The notes below the pieces were generated by a model that was not told the origin of the DNA, ran no database searches, and was given only the letters and a program-made list of their open reading frames with translations. The translations under genes were made by a program, and so were the position numbers. From an uncultured Oscillospiraceae bacterium (GTDB lineage: Bacteria > Bacillota > Clostridia > Oscillospirales > Oscillospiraceae): a DNA stretch of 7,423 bases. Positions within the stretch are counted from its first letter, which is position 1, and the number at the start of each line of letters is the position of its first letter. The stretch is from assembly GCA_934515035.1 (NCBI GenBank), contig CAKSXP010000090.1, positions 1 to 7,423 of the forward strand, in the 5' to 3' direction. Below, one piece after another: positions 1 through 7,423 of this stretch.

Positions 1-273
1 GCCGGCGGAAGCATCGGCTATTTCCCGTCCTATGCCCTCGGCAACGCCTACGGCGCGCAGATGCTCAGCGTGATGAAAAAGGATGTGGACGTAAAGGCGG
101 CGCTTGAGAAGGGCGACCTTGCGCCCATAACCGCATGGCTGCGCGGGCACATCCACAAGTATGGCAGCCTTTACGACCCGCGGGAGCTTTTTGAGCGCGT
201 CTGCGGCAAATTCGACGCGAAGTACTATACCGACTATCTGACGGAAAAGTTTACGGAGATATACGATCTATGA
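1..273 (+). CDS. M32 family metallocarboxypeptidase (thermostable carboxypeptidase Taq type), C-terminal fragment
   Basis: Only the last 90 residues are present; the gene begins upstream of the window and reads in frame from base 1. M32 enzymes are cytoplasmic zinc carboxypeptidases that trim residues from peptide C-termini. The fragment opens with a G-G-S-I-G-Y-F-P-S-Y-A-L-G-N run, which in this family lies just after the GxxQDxHW motif. It continues with a W-L-R-x-x-I-H-K-Y-G-S-L-Y-D-P-x-E-L segment and ends in an aromatic tail (YYTDYL, then IYDL), the usual M32 C-terminus. The zinc-binding HExxH motif would lie upstream and cannot be checked. The stop codon overlaps the polA start by 4 bases (ATGA), so the two genes are probably co-transcribed. 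I infer family membership from remembered motifs, and the match is good for so short a piece. Confidence 0.88.
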   Translation, partial: AGGSIGYFPSYALGNAYGAQMLSVMKKDVDVKAALEKGDLAPITAWLRGHIHKYGSLYDPRELFERVCGKFDAKYYTDYLTEKFTEIYDL

Positions 274-2822
274 AACTGATGATCCTTGACGGCAACAGCA
301 TCGTCAACCGAGCCTATTACGGCATAAGGATGCTCAACGCGCCGGACGGAACGCCGACAAACGGGATCTACGGATTTCTGAGCATACTGCACAGGCTGCT
401 CGGCGACGAAGCTCCGGAGGCGCTGTGCGTTGCGTTTGACCTTGCCGCGCCGACCTTCCGCCACAGGCAGTTCGACGGCTACAAGGCCCAGCGCAAGGGT
501 ATGCCGGAGGAGCTTGCCGTTCAGATGCCGCTGCTGAAAGAGGTGCTGGACGCGATGGGCGTTCTGCGCCTCGAGCTCGAGGGATATGAGGCCGACGACA
601 TTATCGGCACGGTCAGCCGCAGGTGCGCAGAGACCGGTTGGGACTGCGTCGTCGTCACGGGGGACAAGGACAGCTTTCAGCTCATCAACGACCGCGTCAC
701 CGTGAAACACGTCAAAACGCGCATGGGACAGACCGAAACGACGGACTATACCCCGGCGCGCTTTGAGGAGGAATATGGCTTTGAACCGCCGAAAATGGTC
801 GATCTCAAGGCTCTGATGGGCGACAGCTCGGACAATATACCGGGCGTGCCCGGCGTCGGCGAAAAGACGGCGCTCGACCTTATCCGGCGCTTCGGCAGCC
901 TGGAGGAGATATATGCCGGGCTCGAGACGCTGGACGTAAAGCCCGGAGTGCGGAAAAAGCTCGCCGAGGGCGCGGAGAGCGCGAAAATGTCCTATTCCCT
1001 TGCGACCATCAAAACCGATGCTCCGCTCGATTTCGAGCCGCAGAAGGCACTGTTCGAGCAGCGCTACGGCACCGCCGTATACGACATTTTTACCAGACTC
1101 GGCTTCACGCGGTTCATCGAAAAATGGGGCGTCGAGCGGGACGGGGAAGCGCCTGCCGCGCCGGCGTCCGCACGAAAGGCCTGCGAAAGGCGAGCCGCTT
1201 TGCCGGATGAGATAAGGGAGGCTGTTTCCCGCGCGGAATATATCGCCGTATATGTGCCCGGCCGGCCCGAGGAGCTTGAGCTTTGCGACGGGAAAAGCGT
1301 TTACACGCTCGACGGCGGCGCTCTGCCGATGGAAAGCCGCGAGTTTCTCTGCTGGCTGTTCTCCGGAGAGGTGAAGCTCGTTTCCCACAACGTCAAGGAT
1401 CTGATCGTCCGCCTTCTGGACGAAGGGCTTCCCGCAGATGGCTTCTGTTTTGACACGGCTCTGGCGGCTTATCTGCTTGAGCCAACTGATAACGGATATG
1501 AGCTTAAAAATATCTCGTCAAGATACTGCGGCGAACAGATGCAGGGGGCGGAGGCCGTGTTTTTCCTGCGCGGCGCGCTTGAGGAAAAGCTGCGCGGAAC
1601 GGGCATGGACAGACTTCTGCACGAAATGGAGCTGCCGCTCTGCCGCGTGCTGGCGGATATGGAGCGGACGGGTTTTCTTGTCGATAAAAAGGAGCTTTCA
1701 TCCTTCGGCGACAGCCTGAAGGATGGGATAGATAAGCTCGCGCTCTCGATATACGAGCTGGCGGGAGAGGAGTTCAACATCAACTCCACGCGGCAGCTCG
1801 GCGCGATACTCTTTGAAAAGCTGATGCTGCCCGCCGGGAAAAAGACAAGGACCGGCTGGAGCACCAACGCGGACGTGCTTGAGGCTCTGCGCGGCAAGCA
1901 CCCGATAGTCGGGCAGATACTCGATTACCGTATGCTTGCAAAGCTTAAATCGACCTATGCCGACGGGCTTCTGAAGGTCATTGCGCCGGACGGCAGGGTC
2001 CACACCCGGTTCCAGATGACCGTCACCGCGACGGGGCGGCTGTCCTCGGCGGAGCCGAATCTTCAGAACATTCCCATCCGCCGCGAGCTTGGCGGCGAGA
2101 TACGCCGGATGTTCGTCGCGCCCGCGGGCAGAGTGCTCGTCGACGCCGATTACAGCCAGATCGAGCTGCGCATCCTTGCGCATATCTCGGGGGACGAGGC
2201 GATGAAAAACGCTTTTCTGCACGGCGAGGACATACACGCCGTCACGGCCTCGCAGGTCTTTGGAGTGCCGCTGGACGAGGTCACGCCGACACAGCGCAGC
2301 CACGCCAAGGCCGTCAACTTCGGCATCGTTTACGGCATTTCCGCGTTCTCGCTGGCGCAGGATATAAAGGTCTCCCAGCAGGAGGCCAGGGCCTATATCG
2401 ACGCCTATCTCGAAAAATACCACGGAGTGCGCGACTATATGAAGCGCGCCGTTGAAAAGGCAAGGGAGGACGGCTTTGCCGTGACGCAGTTCGGCCGCCG
2501 CCGCCCTCTGCCGGAGCTGAAGTCCTCCAACTTCAACCTGCGTTCCTTCGGCGAGCGCGTCGCGCTGAATATGCCCATACAGGGCACCGCGGCTGACGTG
2601 ATAAAGCTTGCGATGATAAACGTCCACAGGCGGCTGGGCAGCGAATGTCCGGATGCAAAGCTCGTTTTGCAGGTGCACGACGAACTGATCGTCGAGTGCG
2701 GCGAAGGCGATGCGGAGCTGGTCAAAAACATCCTCACCGAAGAGATGGGGAACGCCGTGAGCTTCTCCGTTCCGCTGACGGTGGAGGCGCATTCGGGCGG
2801 GAGCTGGTATGATGCAAAGTGA
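270..2822 (+). CDS. polA: DNA polymerase I (5' nuclease plus polymerase; proofreading domain degenerate)
   Basis: This 850-residue protein fills repair gaps and removes Okazaki primers. The N-terminal 5' nuclease (about 1-290) looks intact: acidic residues D7, D57, E107, D109, D110, D132, D134, D185 and D188, then a helix-hairpin-helix near 190-200 (IPGVPGVGEKT). The middle domain (about 315-440) has lost the 3'-5' exonuclease residues. There is no DxE at the expected exo I strand (Y324-V327), exo II reads SHNVKDL with the aspartate out of register, and exo III is deleted. The polymerase domain is complete: motif A with D627 and E632, motif B with R676, K680, F684 and Y688, and motif C H803-D804-E805. 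All sit exactly 78 positions before the E. coli numbering. F684 (E. coli F762) predicts discrimination against dideoxynucleotides. The start overlaps the upstream stop by 4 bases, with a GGAG at 255-258. The next gene overlaps the 3' end by 14 bases. Confidence 0.98.
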   Translation: MKLMILDGNSIVNRAYYGIRMLNAPDGTPTNGIYGFLSILHRLLGDEAPEALCVAFDLAAPTFRHRQFDGYKAQRKGMPEELAVQMPLLKEVLDAMGVLRLELEGYEADDIIGTVSRRCAETGWDCVVVTGDKDSFQLINDRVTVKHVKTRMGQTETTDYTPARFEEEYGFEPPKMVDLKALMGDSSDNIPGVPGVGEKTALDLIRRFGSLEEIYAGLETLDVKPGVRKKLAEGAESAKMSYSLATIKTDAPLDFEPQKALFEQRYGTAVYDIFTRLGFTRFIEKWGVERDGEAPAAPASARKACERRAALPDEIREAVSRAEYIAVYVPGRPEELELCDGKSVYTLDGGALPMESREFLCWLFSGEVKLVSHNVKDLIVRLLDEGLPADGFCFDTALAAYLLEPTDNGYELKNISSRYCGEQMQGAEAVFFLRGALEEKLRGTGMDRLLHEMELPLCRVLADMERTGFLVDKKELSSFGDSLKDGIDKLALSIYELAGEEFNINSTRQLGAILFEKLMLPAGKKTRTGWSTNADVLEALRGKHPIVGQILDYRMLAKLKSTYADGLLKVIAPDGRVHTRFQMTVTATGRLSSAEPNLQNIPIRRELGGEIRRMFVAPAGRVLVDADYSQIELRILAHISGDEAMKNAFLHGEDIHAVTASQVFGVPLDEVTPTQRSHAKAVNFGIVYGISAFSLAQDIKVSQQEARAYIDAYLEKYHGVRDYMKRAVEKAREDGFAVTQFGRRRPLPELKSSNFNLRSFGERVALNMPIQGTAADVIKLAMINVHRRLGSECPDAKLVLQVHDELIVECGEGDAELVKNILTEEMGNAVSFSVPLTVEAHSGGSWYDAK

Positions 2823-3282
2823 AATATTGCCTGTGGAGAGACCAATGCTCTCGGAAATAGCTCAAAAGGATACCGGATGCTTCACGCATGAGGATGACTT
2901 TTGGGATGAGGCGGTGTTTGCCTCGCAGCTTCCGGATGAGCACCACCTTTTCCTCGCCGGTGTTTCGGAAGGCGGTGTGTGGGGGTATATCTGCATGATG
3001 CACGTTCTGGACGAGGCGGAGGTCGTCAGGATCGGCGTGTTCCCGCCGTACCGCGGTCTCGGCCTCGGGGAACGGCTGCTGCGGGAGGGCATTGCCCGGT
3101 GCGCGGAAATGGGCGCCGGGGAGATAAACCTTGAGGTCAGGCAGTCCAACACAGCGGCCCGGGCGCTTTATGAAAAGCTCGGCTTCCTGCCGGTCGGGCG
3201 GAGGAAAAATTACTACCCAAAAGAAAACGAAGATGCTATACTGATGAAGCTCATCTTGAAGGAAGGAGCTTTCCTGAAATGA
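2809..3282 (+). CDS. rimI: GNAT N-acetyltransferase, RimI-like (ribosomal protein alanine acetyltransferase family)
   Basis: This 157-residue single-domain GNAT protein probably transfers acetyl from acetyl-CoA to a protein N-terminus; the RimI substrate in E. coli is ribosomal protein S18. The core acetyl-CoA loop is R82-G-L-G-L-G87, preceded by a V-V-R-I-G-V-F-P-P-Y strand. Next come L-E-V-R at 108-111 (E109, the likely catalytic glutamate), N114, and A-L-Y-E-K-L-G-F with Y121 as the likely general acid. The R-R-K-N-Y-Y-P segment (131-137) and E-D-A-I-L-M-K-L (141-148) are typical of RimI rather than of GNATs in general. Length is normal. Two adjacent ATGs (2809 and 2812) follow GGGAG at 2799-2803; spacing of 8 slightly favours the second, giving 156 residues. 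It overlaps polA by 14 bases and tsaD by 4. RimI is often encoded beside t6A genes, which supports the call, but the substrate here is inferred. Confidence 0.88.
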   Translation: MMQSEILPVERPMLSEIAQKDTGCFTHEDDFWDEAVFASQLPDEHHLFLAGVSEGGVWGYICMMHVLDEAEVVRIGVFPPYRGLGLGERLLREGIARCAEMGAGEINLEVRQSNTAARALYEKLGFLPVGRRKNYYPKENEDAILMKLILKEGAFLK

Positions 3283-4280
3283 TAATACTTTCAATAGAAT
3301 CCACCTGCGACGAGACCGCCGTTGCGCTGACGCGCGACGGGCGCGAAATTCTGACCGATCAGATATTCTCCCAGGCGGATCTGCACGCCGTTTACGGCGG
3401 TGTCGTGCCGGAGATCGCCTCGCGCTCACACGTCGAGGTCATATCACAACTGGCGGAACGGGCGATGATTGAAGCAAAGGTGTCCAAAAAGGATATTGAC
3501 GCCGTCGCGGTCAGCTATGCGCCGGGGCTTATCGGCGCCGTGCTGGTCGGGGTGAACTTCGCCAAGGCGGCGGCCCTGACGCTGGGCGTACCGCTCGTTC
3601 CGGTGCACCACATCCGGGGGCATATCGCGGCGAACTACCTTGCATATCCGGAGCTTGAGCCGCCGTTTCTCTGCCTTGCGATATCCGGCGGCAACACGCT
3701 CATCGTGGATGTGCGCGGCTACACCGACATGCGCATCCTCGGCGCGACGCGGGACGACGCAGCGGGAGAGTGCTTTGACAAAACGGCCCGCGTGCTGGGG
3801 CTGGGCTATCCCGGCGGCAAGCCCGTGGACGAGCTTTCGAAAGGCGGCGACGACAAAAAATATGCCCTGCCGCGCGTACATATCGAGGGCGCGCCCTATG
3901 ACATGAGCTTTTCCGGACTCAAGACGGCGGTCATAAACATCGCGCACAACGCGCAGCAGAAGGGCGAGGAGCTGGACAGAGCCTCGCTTGCGGCGTCGTT
4001 CTGCGCCGCCGTTTCGGACATGCTCGTGCCGCGCGCGATGGCCGCCGCGGAGGAGCTGGGCTATGACAGGCTGGTCGTGGCCGGCGGCGTTGCGGCAAAC
4101 TCGCGCATCCGCGCCGATTTTGAGCGCGCCGCGCAGAAGGCGGGGAAGAAGCTGTATATGCCGCCGCTCCGTCTCTGCGGCGATAACGGAGCGATGATCG
4201 GCGCACAGGGATATTATGAATTTCTCGCGGGCGTGCGGGCGGGGTCCGACCTCAACGCCTATGCGAATATGGAGCTGTGA
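3279..4280 (+). CDS. tsaD: tRNA N6-threonylcarbamoyladenosine synthase subunit TsaD (Kae1/Gcp family)
   Basis: This 333-residue catalytic subunit of the t6A complex transfers the threonylcarbamoyl group from its adenylate to A37 of ANN-decoding tRNAs in the cytoplasm. The N-terminus L-S-I-E-S-T-C-D-E-T is the ASKHA phosphate-binding strand. The metal-binding H-H-I-R-G-H motif gives H111 and H115, and the third ligand is D302 in C-G-D-N-G-A-M-I. Also visible are S-G-G-N-T at 136-140, D-D-A-A-G-E-C-F-D-K at 159-168, S-F-S-G-L-K at 210-215 and V-V-A-G-G-V-A-A-N-S at 266-275, all family signatures. Length is typical (E. coli 337). The ATG overlaps the rimI stop as ATGA and has a GGAAGGAG Shine-Dalgarno at 3261-3268, 10 bases upstream. 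Nothing is missing or truncated. Together with tsaE and tsaB downstream it forms a complete complex set. Confidence 0.98.
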   Translation: MIILSIESTCDETAVALTRDGREILTDQIFSQADLHAVYGGVVPEIASRSHVEVISQLAERAMIEAKVSKKDIDAVAVSYAPGLIGAVLVGVNFAKAAALTLGVPLVPVHHIRGHIAANYLAYPELEPPFLCLAISGGNTLIVDVRGYTDMRILGATRDDAAGECFDKTARVLGLGYPGGKPVDELSKGGDDKKYALPRVHIEGAPYDMSFSGLKTAVINIAHNAQQKGEELDRASLAASFCAAVSDMLVPRAMAAAEELGYDRLVVAGGVAANSRIRADFERAAQKAGKKLYMPPLRLCGDNGAMIGAQGYYEFLAGVRAGSDLNAYANMEL

Positions 4281-4285
4281 CGAAG

Positions 4286-4707
4286 ATGGTTTATCTTTCA
4301 AATTCCGAACAGGATACCGAGAAGATCGGGCAGGAGCTTGCCGGACGGCTGCCCGCGGGCAGCATCGTTGCGATGTATGGCGAGCTGGGCAGCGGCAAAA
4401 CGGCGCTCGTGCGCGGAATGGCGCGGGGCCTGGGCCTCGACTGCCGCGTGTGCAGTCCGACCTTCACGATAGTGAACGAATATTCCGCGCCGGGGAAAAC
4501 GGAGCTTTTCCATTTTGATATGTACCGCCTCGGCTCGGCCGACGAGCTTTTCGACATCGGCTGGGAGGACTACCTTGCCAGGGACGGCATCTGTGCCGTC
4601 GAGTGGAGCGAAAACGTCGAGGAAGCCTTTGATGGCAGCGAATGGCGCGTTATCTTCCGCAAAACGGGGGAGAACTCGCGCGAGATAACCGTTGAGGAGG
4701 GAGAACC

Positions 4708-4714
<7 letters not shown>
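4286..4714 (+). CDS. tsaE: tRNA threonylcarbamoyladenosine biosynthesis ATPase TsaE
   Basis: TsaE is the small P-loop ATPase that binds the TsaB-TsaD dimer and resets it between rounds of t6A synthesis. From the ATG at 4286 it has 142 residues, near the family norm. Visible are Walker A G32-E-L-G-S-G-K38-T39, the S57-P-T-F-T switch segment, the H-F-D-M-Y-R-L motif with D78, and the V-E-W-S-E-N-V motif with E106. These correspond to the conserved Thr, Asp and Glu of the family. A GTG at 4277 would overlap the tsaD stop (GTGA) and add three residues, but it sits only 2 bases after the GGAG at 4271-4274, whereas the ATG is 11 bases after it. The ATG also makes the N-terminus the same length as that of the second TsaE-like protein at 7318. 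It overlaps tsaB by 7 bases. Confidence 0.95.
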
Positions 4715-6047
<1,333 letters not shown>

Positions 6048-6059
6048 AGTAATCAGCAG

Positions 6060-6093
6060 TGCAGGCACGGAACAGACCGTGCCTGCATTTTTC
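6060..6093 (+). terminator. Rho-independent terminator after upp
   Basis: An 11-bp perfect stem (TGCAGGCACGG at 6060-6070 pairing with 6077-6087) encloses a 6-base loop (AACAGA) and runs into TTTTTCT. It starts 12 bases after the upp stop and closes the polA-to-upp unit. Confidence 0.92.
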
Positions 6094-6158
6094 TCAAAAT
6101 GCACGAGTGTTGCAGATTTGCCACGCTTTGGTGCTGTTTTCGGGAGGACTATTTGACC

Positions 6159-6194
6159 TGTATATATGGACATAAGATGTTATACATGATATAA
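6159..6194 (+). promoter_or_regulatory. Overlapping dyads across the acyltransferase promoter, possible operator
   Basis: Three short inverted repeats nest here. TGTATA (6159-6164) pairs with TATACA (6181-6186); ACAT (6170-6173) with ATGT (6177-6180) around AAG; and TTATA (6180-6184) with TATAA (6190-6194) around CATGA. They cover the -35, the spacer and most of the -10. A repressor site is possible, but AT-rich DNA gives such short dyads by chance and I do not recognise a known regulator's consensus. Confidence 0.25.
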
Positions 6195-6195
6195 T
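6167..6195 (+). promoter_or_regulatory. Sigma-A-type promoter of the phosphate acyltransferase gene
   Basis: TGGACA at 6167-6172 (5 of 6 to TTGACA), a 17-base spacer, and a perfect TATAAT at 6190-6195 with TG at 6187-6188 (extended -10). Transcription should begin near 6202. This leaves only about 10 bases before the ATG at 6213 but about 60 before the TTG at 6264, which bears on the start choice. Confidence 0.8.
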
Positions 6196-6245
6196 TCAAA
6201 TAACAGAACTAAATGTCGATAATGCAGACAAAATATTATATATAT

Positions 6246-6253
6246 GGAAAGGG
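6246..6253 (+). promoter_or_regulatory. Ribosome binding site supporting a TTG start
   Basis: The purine run GGAAAGGG ends 10 bases before TTG 6264. The bases before the upstream in-frame ATGs at 6213 and 6222 show no comparable Shine-Dalgarno. Confidence 0.6.
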
Positions 6254-6263
6254 TAGTTTCGCC

Positions 6264-7160
6264 TTGAAAAGCTTTGCGGATATCAGGAGTATGATCGACG
6301 GCAGTGAAAAGAGGGGACGTCTCGGCGTTATCGAGGCTCAGGACGCGCACACGCTGGAGGCCATTGCAGATGCGGTACGCGACAACCTGGTCATTCCCAC
6401 TCTTATCGGGCGTGAAGAAGAGATCGTAAAGATATGGTCCACCATAACCGATCTGCCCGTGCCCCGCGTCGTAAACACGGAGGATACGGCCGAATCGCTT
6501 GCCGCGGCCATGCTGGCCGTCAACCTCGGCCAGCTCGACTGCATCATGAAAGGAAAGCTCGAGACGGCGACACTTATGAAGGCGGCGCTCAACCGCGATA
6601 CCGGAATACGCAAAAACGGCTCCCTGTCGCTGGTCGCGCTGATGGAGTCGCCGAACTATCACAAGGTGTTCGGTATCACCGACGTCGGACTCATGACTTA
6701 TCCGACGCTCAGCCAGAAGGAGATCCTCATCAATAACGCCGTTGAAGTTTTCAAAAAGCTCGGGGTCGAGTGCCCGAAGGTCGGCGTCATTGCGGCGGTC
6801 GAGAACGTGAACCCCAAAATGCCGGAGACCGTTGACGCACACGAGCTCAAGGAGATGAACAGACGCGGCGAGATTAAGGACTGCATCGTCGAGGGCCCGA
6901 TATCCTATGACCTGTGCATGAACGCCGAGGCGGCGAGGATCAAGGGCTATGAAAGCCCCGTTGCGGGAGACGTTGATATAATCATCGTGCCGGATATCGT
7001 TGTCGGCAACGTGCTTGCAAAGAGCATAACGACGACCGGCGGCGGACGCACCTGCGGCACGGTTTGCGGCGCGAAGGTGCCCATCATCCTGACCTCGCGC
7101 AGCGCGAGCGCGGACGACAAGTATATGTCCATCGTCCTTGCGTCGCTTCTTGGCGTGTAA
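6264..7160 (+). CDS. Phosphate acyltransferase of the Ptb/Pta family, probably phosphate butyryltransferase
   Basis: Enzymes of this family exchange the CoA of an acyl-CoA for phosphate (butyryl-CoA to butyryl phosphate for Ptb, acetyl-CoA for Pta), and the acyl phosphate then yields ATP through a kinase. From TTG 6264 it has 298 residues, about the size of Ptb proteins. Typical segments are C-I-M-K-G-K (93-98) leading into A-T-L-M-K-A-A-L-N, G-I-T-D-V-G-L-M-T-Y-P (137-147), I-N-N-A-V (156-160), V-E-G-P-I-S-Y-D (209-216), V-A-G-D-V-D-I-I-I-V-P-D (233-244) and P-I-I-L-T-S-R (273-279). An in-frame ATG at 6213 would add 17 residues, but they come from AT-rich DNA unlike the gene, lack a Shine-Dalgarno, and begin about 10 bases from the predicted transcript start. 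No kinase gene lies beside it, so butyryl versus acetyl or branched substrates cannot be settled here. It is flanked by its own promoter and terminator, so it is probably monocistronic. Confidence 0.85.
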   Translation: MKSFADIRSMIDGSEKRGRLGVIEAQDAHTLEAIADAVRDNLVIPTLIGREEEIVKIWSTITDLPVPRVVNTEDTAESLAAAMLAVNLGQLDCIMKGKLETATLMKAALNRDTGIRKNGSLSLVALMESPNYHKVFGITDVGLMTYPTLSQKEILINNAVEVFKKLGVECPKVGVIAAVENVNPKMPETVDAHELKEMNRRGEIKDCIVEGPISYDLCMNAEAARIKGYESPVAGDVDIIIVPDIVVGNVLAKSITTTGGGRTCGTVCGAKVPIILTSRSASADDKYMSIVLASLLGV

Positions 7161-7178
7161 AGAATATAGTTTGCCTTG

Positions 7179-7221
7179 ACCGGGGGCGCGTTTTTACAAA
7201 AAACGCGCCCCCGGTTTGTTT
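7179..7221 (+). terminator. Strong Rho-independent terminator after the acyltransferase gene
   Basis: A perfect 17-bp inverted repeat (7179-7195 with 7199-7215) whose core is CCGGGGGCGCG, with an A/T-paired top around ACA, leads into TTTGTTT. It lies 19 bases after the stop. The reverse strand shows no T-run, so it should act in the + direction only. Confidence 0.92.
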
Positions 7222-7277
7222 AAAAAGGACTCGCAAAGGAAATCAAAACTATTTTTATGGCGCATTTCACGCTGCCG

Positions 7278-7286
7278 TGCTATAAT
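7278..7286 (+). promoter_or_regulatory. Extended -10 promoter of the second tsaE-like gene
   Basis: TGCTATAAT is a perfect extended -10. The best-spaced -35 position (7258-7263, TGGCGC) is weak, so recognition would rely on the extended element. It lies after a terminator and 31 bases before a start codon. The ten bases GTGCTATAAT are identical to those of the candidate promoter inside tsaB. Confidence 0.65.
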
Positions 7287-7303
7287 GAGACGATTTAAGT
7301 GCG

Positions 7304-7311
7304 AGGAGGTG
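7304..7311 (+). promoter_or_regulatory. Perfect Shine-Dalgarno fixing the GTG start at 7318
   Basis: AGGAGGTG is fully complementary to the usual 16S rRNA 3' tail and ends 6 bases before GTG 7318. The in-frame ATG at 7327 would be 15 bases away, and the in-frame GTG at 7309 overlaps the site itself. Confidence 0.85.
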
Positions 7312-7317
7312 CAGCCG

Positions 7318-7423
7318 GTGGAGTATATGTCCCACAGCCCGGAGGAAACGGAGCGTATCGGCGAGATGCTGGGCAAGCGGCTCTCCGGCGGCACGGTGCT
7401 GGCCCTGCGGGGCGGCCTGGGCA
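7318..7423 (+). CDS. Second TsaE-like P-loop ATPase, N-terminal fragment cut by the window end
   Basis: Thirty-five residues are visible from a GTG start. They align without gaps to the N-terminus of the TsaE at 4286: about 15 of 34 positions are identical, including the Y-x-S-x-S start, the T-E-(K/R)-I-G helix, the R-L and G pair, and an A-x-x-G-x-L-G approach to the P-loop. The window stops at R-G-G-L-G plus an A, so the lysine-threonine of Walker A cannot be seen. The A would allow serine next, as in G-S-G-K-T. The Walker A start reads G-G-L-G where TsaE usually has G-D/E-L-G. It has its own promoter and a perfect Shine-Dalgarno after a terminator, so it heads a new transcription unit. A paralogue of TsaE is the best reading; a different P-loop protein cannot be excluded from so little sequence. 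Confidence 0.72.
   Translation, partial: MEYMSHSPEETERIGEMLGKRLSGGTVLALRGGLG

Noticed and set aside
234..1388. A 384-codon open frame on the - strand opposite the 5' half of polA, and a 364-codon one at 1698-2792
   Set aside because: Both are mirror frames of a GC-rich gene. The translations are arginine- and histidine-rich with no recognisable motif, and the + strand polA is unambiguous.
2734..3429. A 231-codon - strand frame spanning the polA, rimI and tsaD junctions
   Set aside because: It crosses three well-supported + strand genes and has a low-complexity, arginine-rich translation with no family features.
4277..4285. GTG at 4277 as the tsaE start, giving a GTGA overlap with tsaD
   Set aside because: The Shine-Dalgarno would be only 2 bases away. 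ATG 4286 has better spacing and gives the same N-terminal length as the second TsaE-like protein. The overlap is still suggestive, so this is not certain.
6153..6158. TTGACC as the -35 of the acyltransferase promoter
   Set aside because: At 17 bases downstream there is only GATGTT. The TGGACA at 6167 has ideal spacing to a perfect extended -10.
7222..7303. Possible riboswitch or leader RNA before the second tsaE-like gene
   Set aside because: The predicted transcript start is only about 25 bases before the start codon, too short for a structured leader, and I see no strong hairpin after the terminator.

Overview
The window is about 7.4 kb of gene-dense, fairly GC-rich bacterial DNA with every gene on the + strand. 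Strong Shine-Dalgarno sites, 4-base ATGA overlaps, an 850-residue DNA polymerase I with no proofreading residues and a phosphotransbutyrylase-type enzyme suggest a Gram-positive anaerobe. My best guess is a GC-rich Clostridia lineage such as the Oscillospiraceae. That is inference from gene content, not a sequence match.

Layout. (1) Positions 1-273 hold the C-terminus of an M32 carboxypeptidase. (2) Positions 270-6047 form one tight run: polA, a RimI-like acetyltransferase, tsaD, tsaE, tsaB and upp. Neighbouring genes overlap by 4 to 14 bases, apart from a 5-base gap before tsaE if its preferred ATG start is used. A promoter-like sequence inside the 3' part of tsaB could also drive upp alone, and a hairpin terminator follows upp. 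(3) Positions 6094-6212 are AT-rich and carry a near-consensus promoter with overlapping dyads. It drives a Ptb/Pta-family phosphate acyltransferase whose real start is probably a TTG, and a strong terminator follows that gene. (4) From 7278 a new transcription unit starts with an extended -10 and a perfect Shine-Dalgarno. It opens a gene cut by the window end whose 35 visible residues look like a second TsaE.

How the genes fit together. TsaD, TsaB and TsaE are the complex that places the threonylcarbamoyl group on A37 of tRNAs reading ANN codons (t6A). RimI-like acetyltransferases are their frequent neighbours. The TsaC/YwlC enzyme that makes the threonylcarbamoyl-adenylate donor is not in the window. 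polA (repair and Okazaki fragment processing) and upp (uracil salvage) are housekeeping genes sharing the transcript.

Most of the window is ordinary core genome. The points worth a second look are the apparent second TsaE, the order of the t6A genes, the internal promoter before upp, and the promoter and start of the acyltransferase gene. I saw no mobile element, CRISPR array, tRNA or rRNA, and no gene-free stretch longer than about 170 bases.
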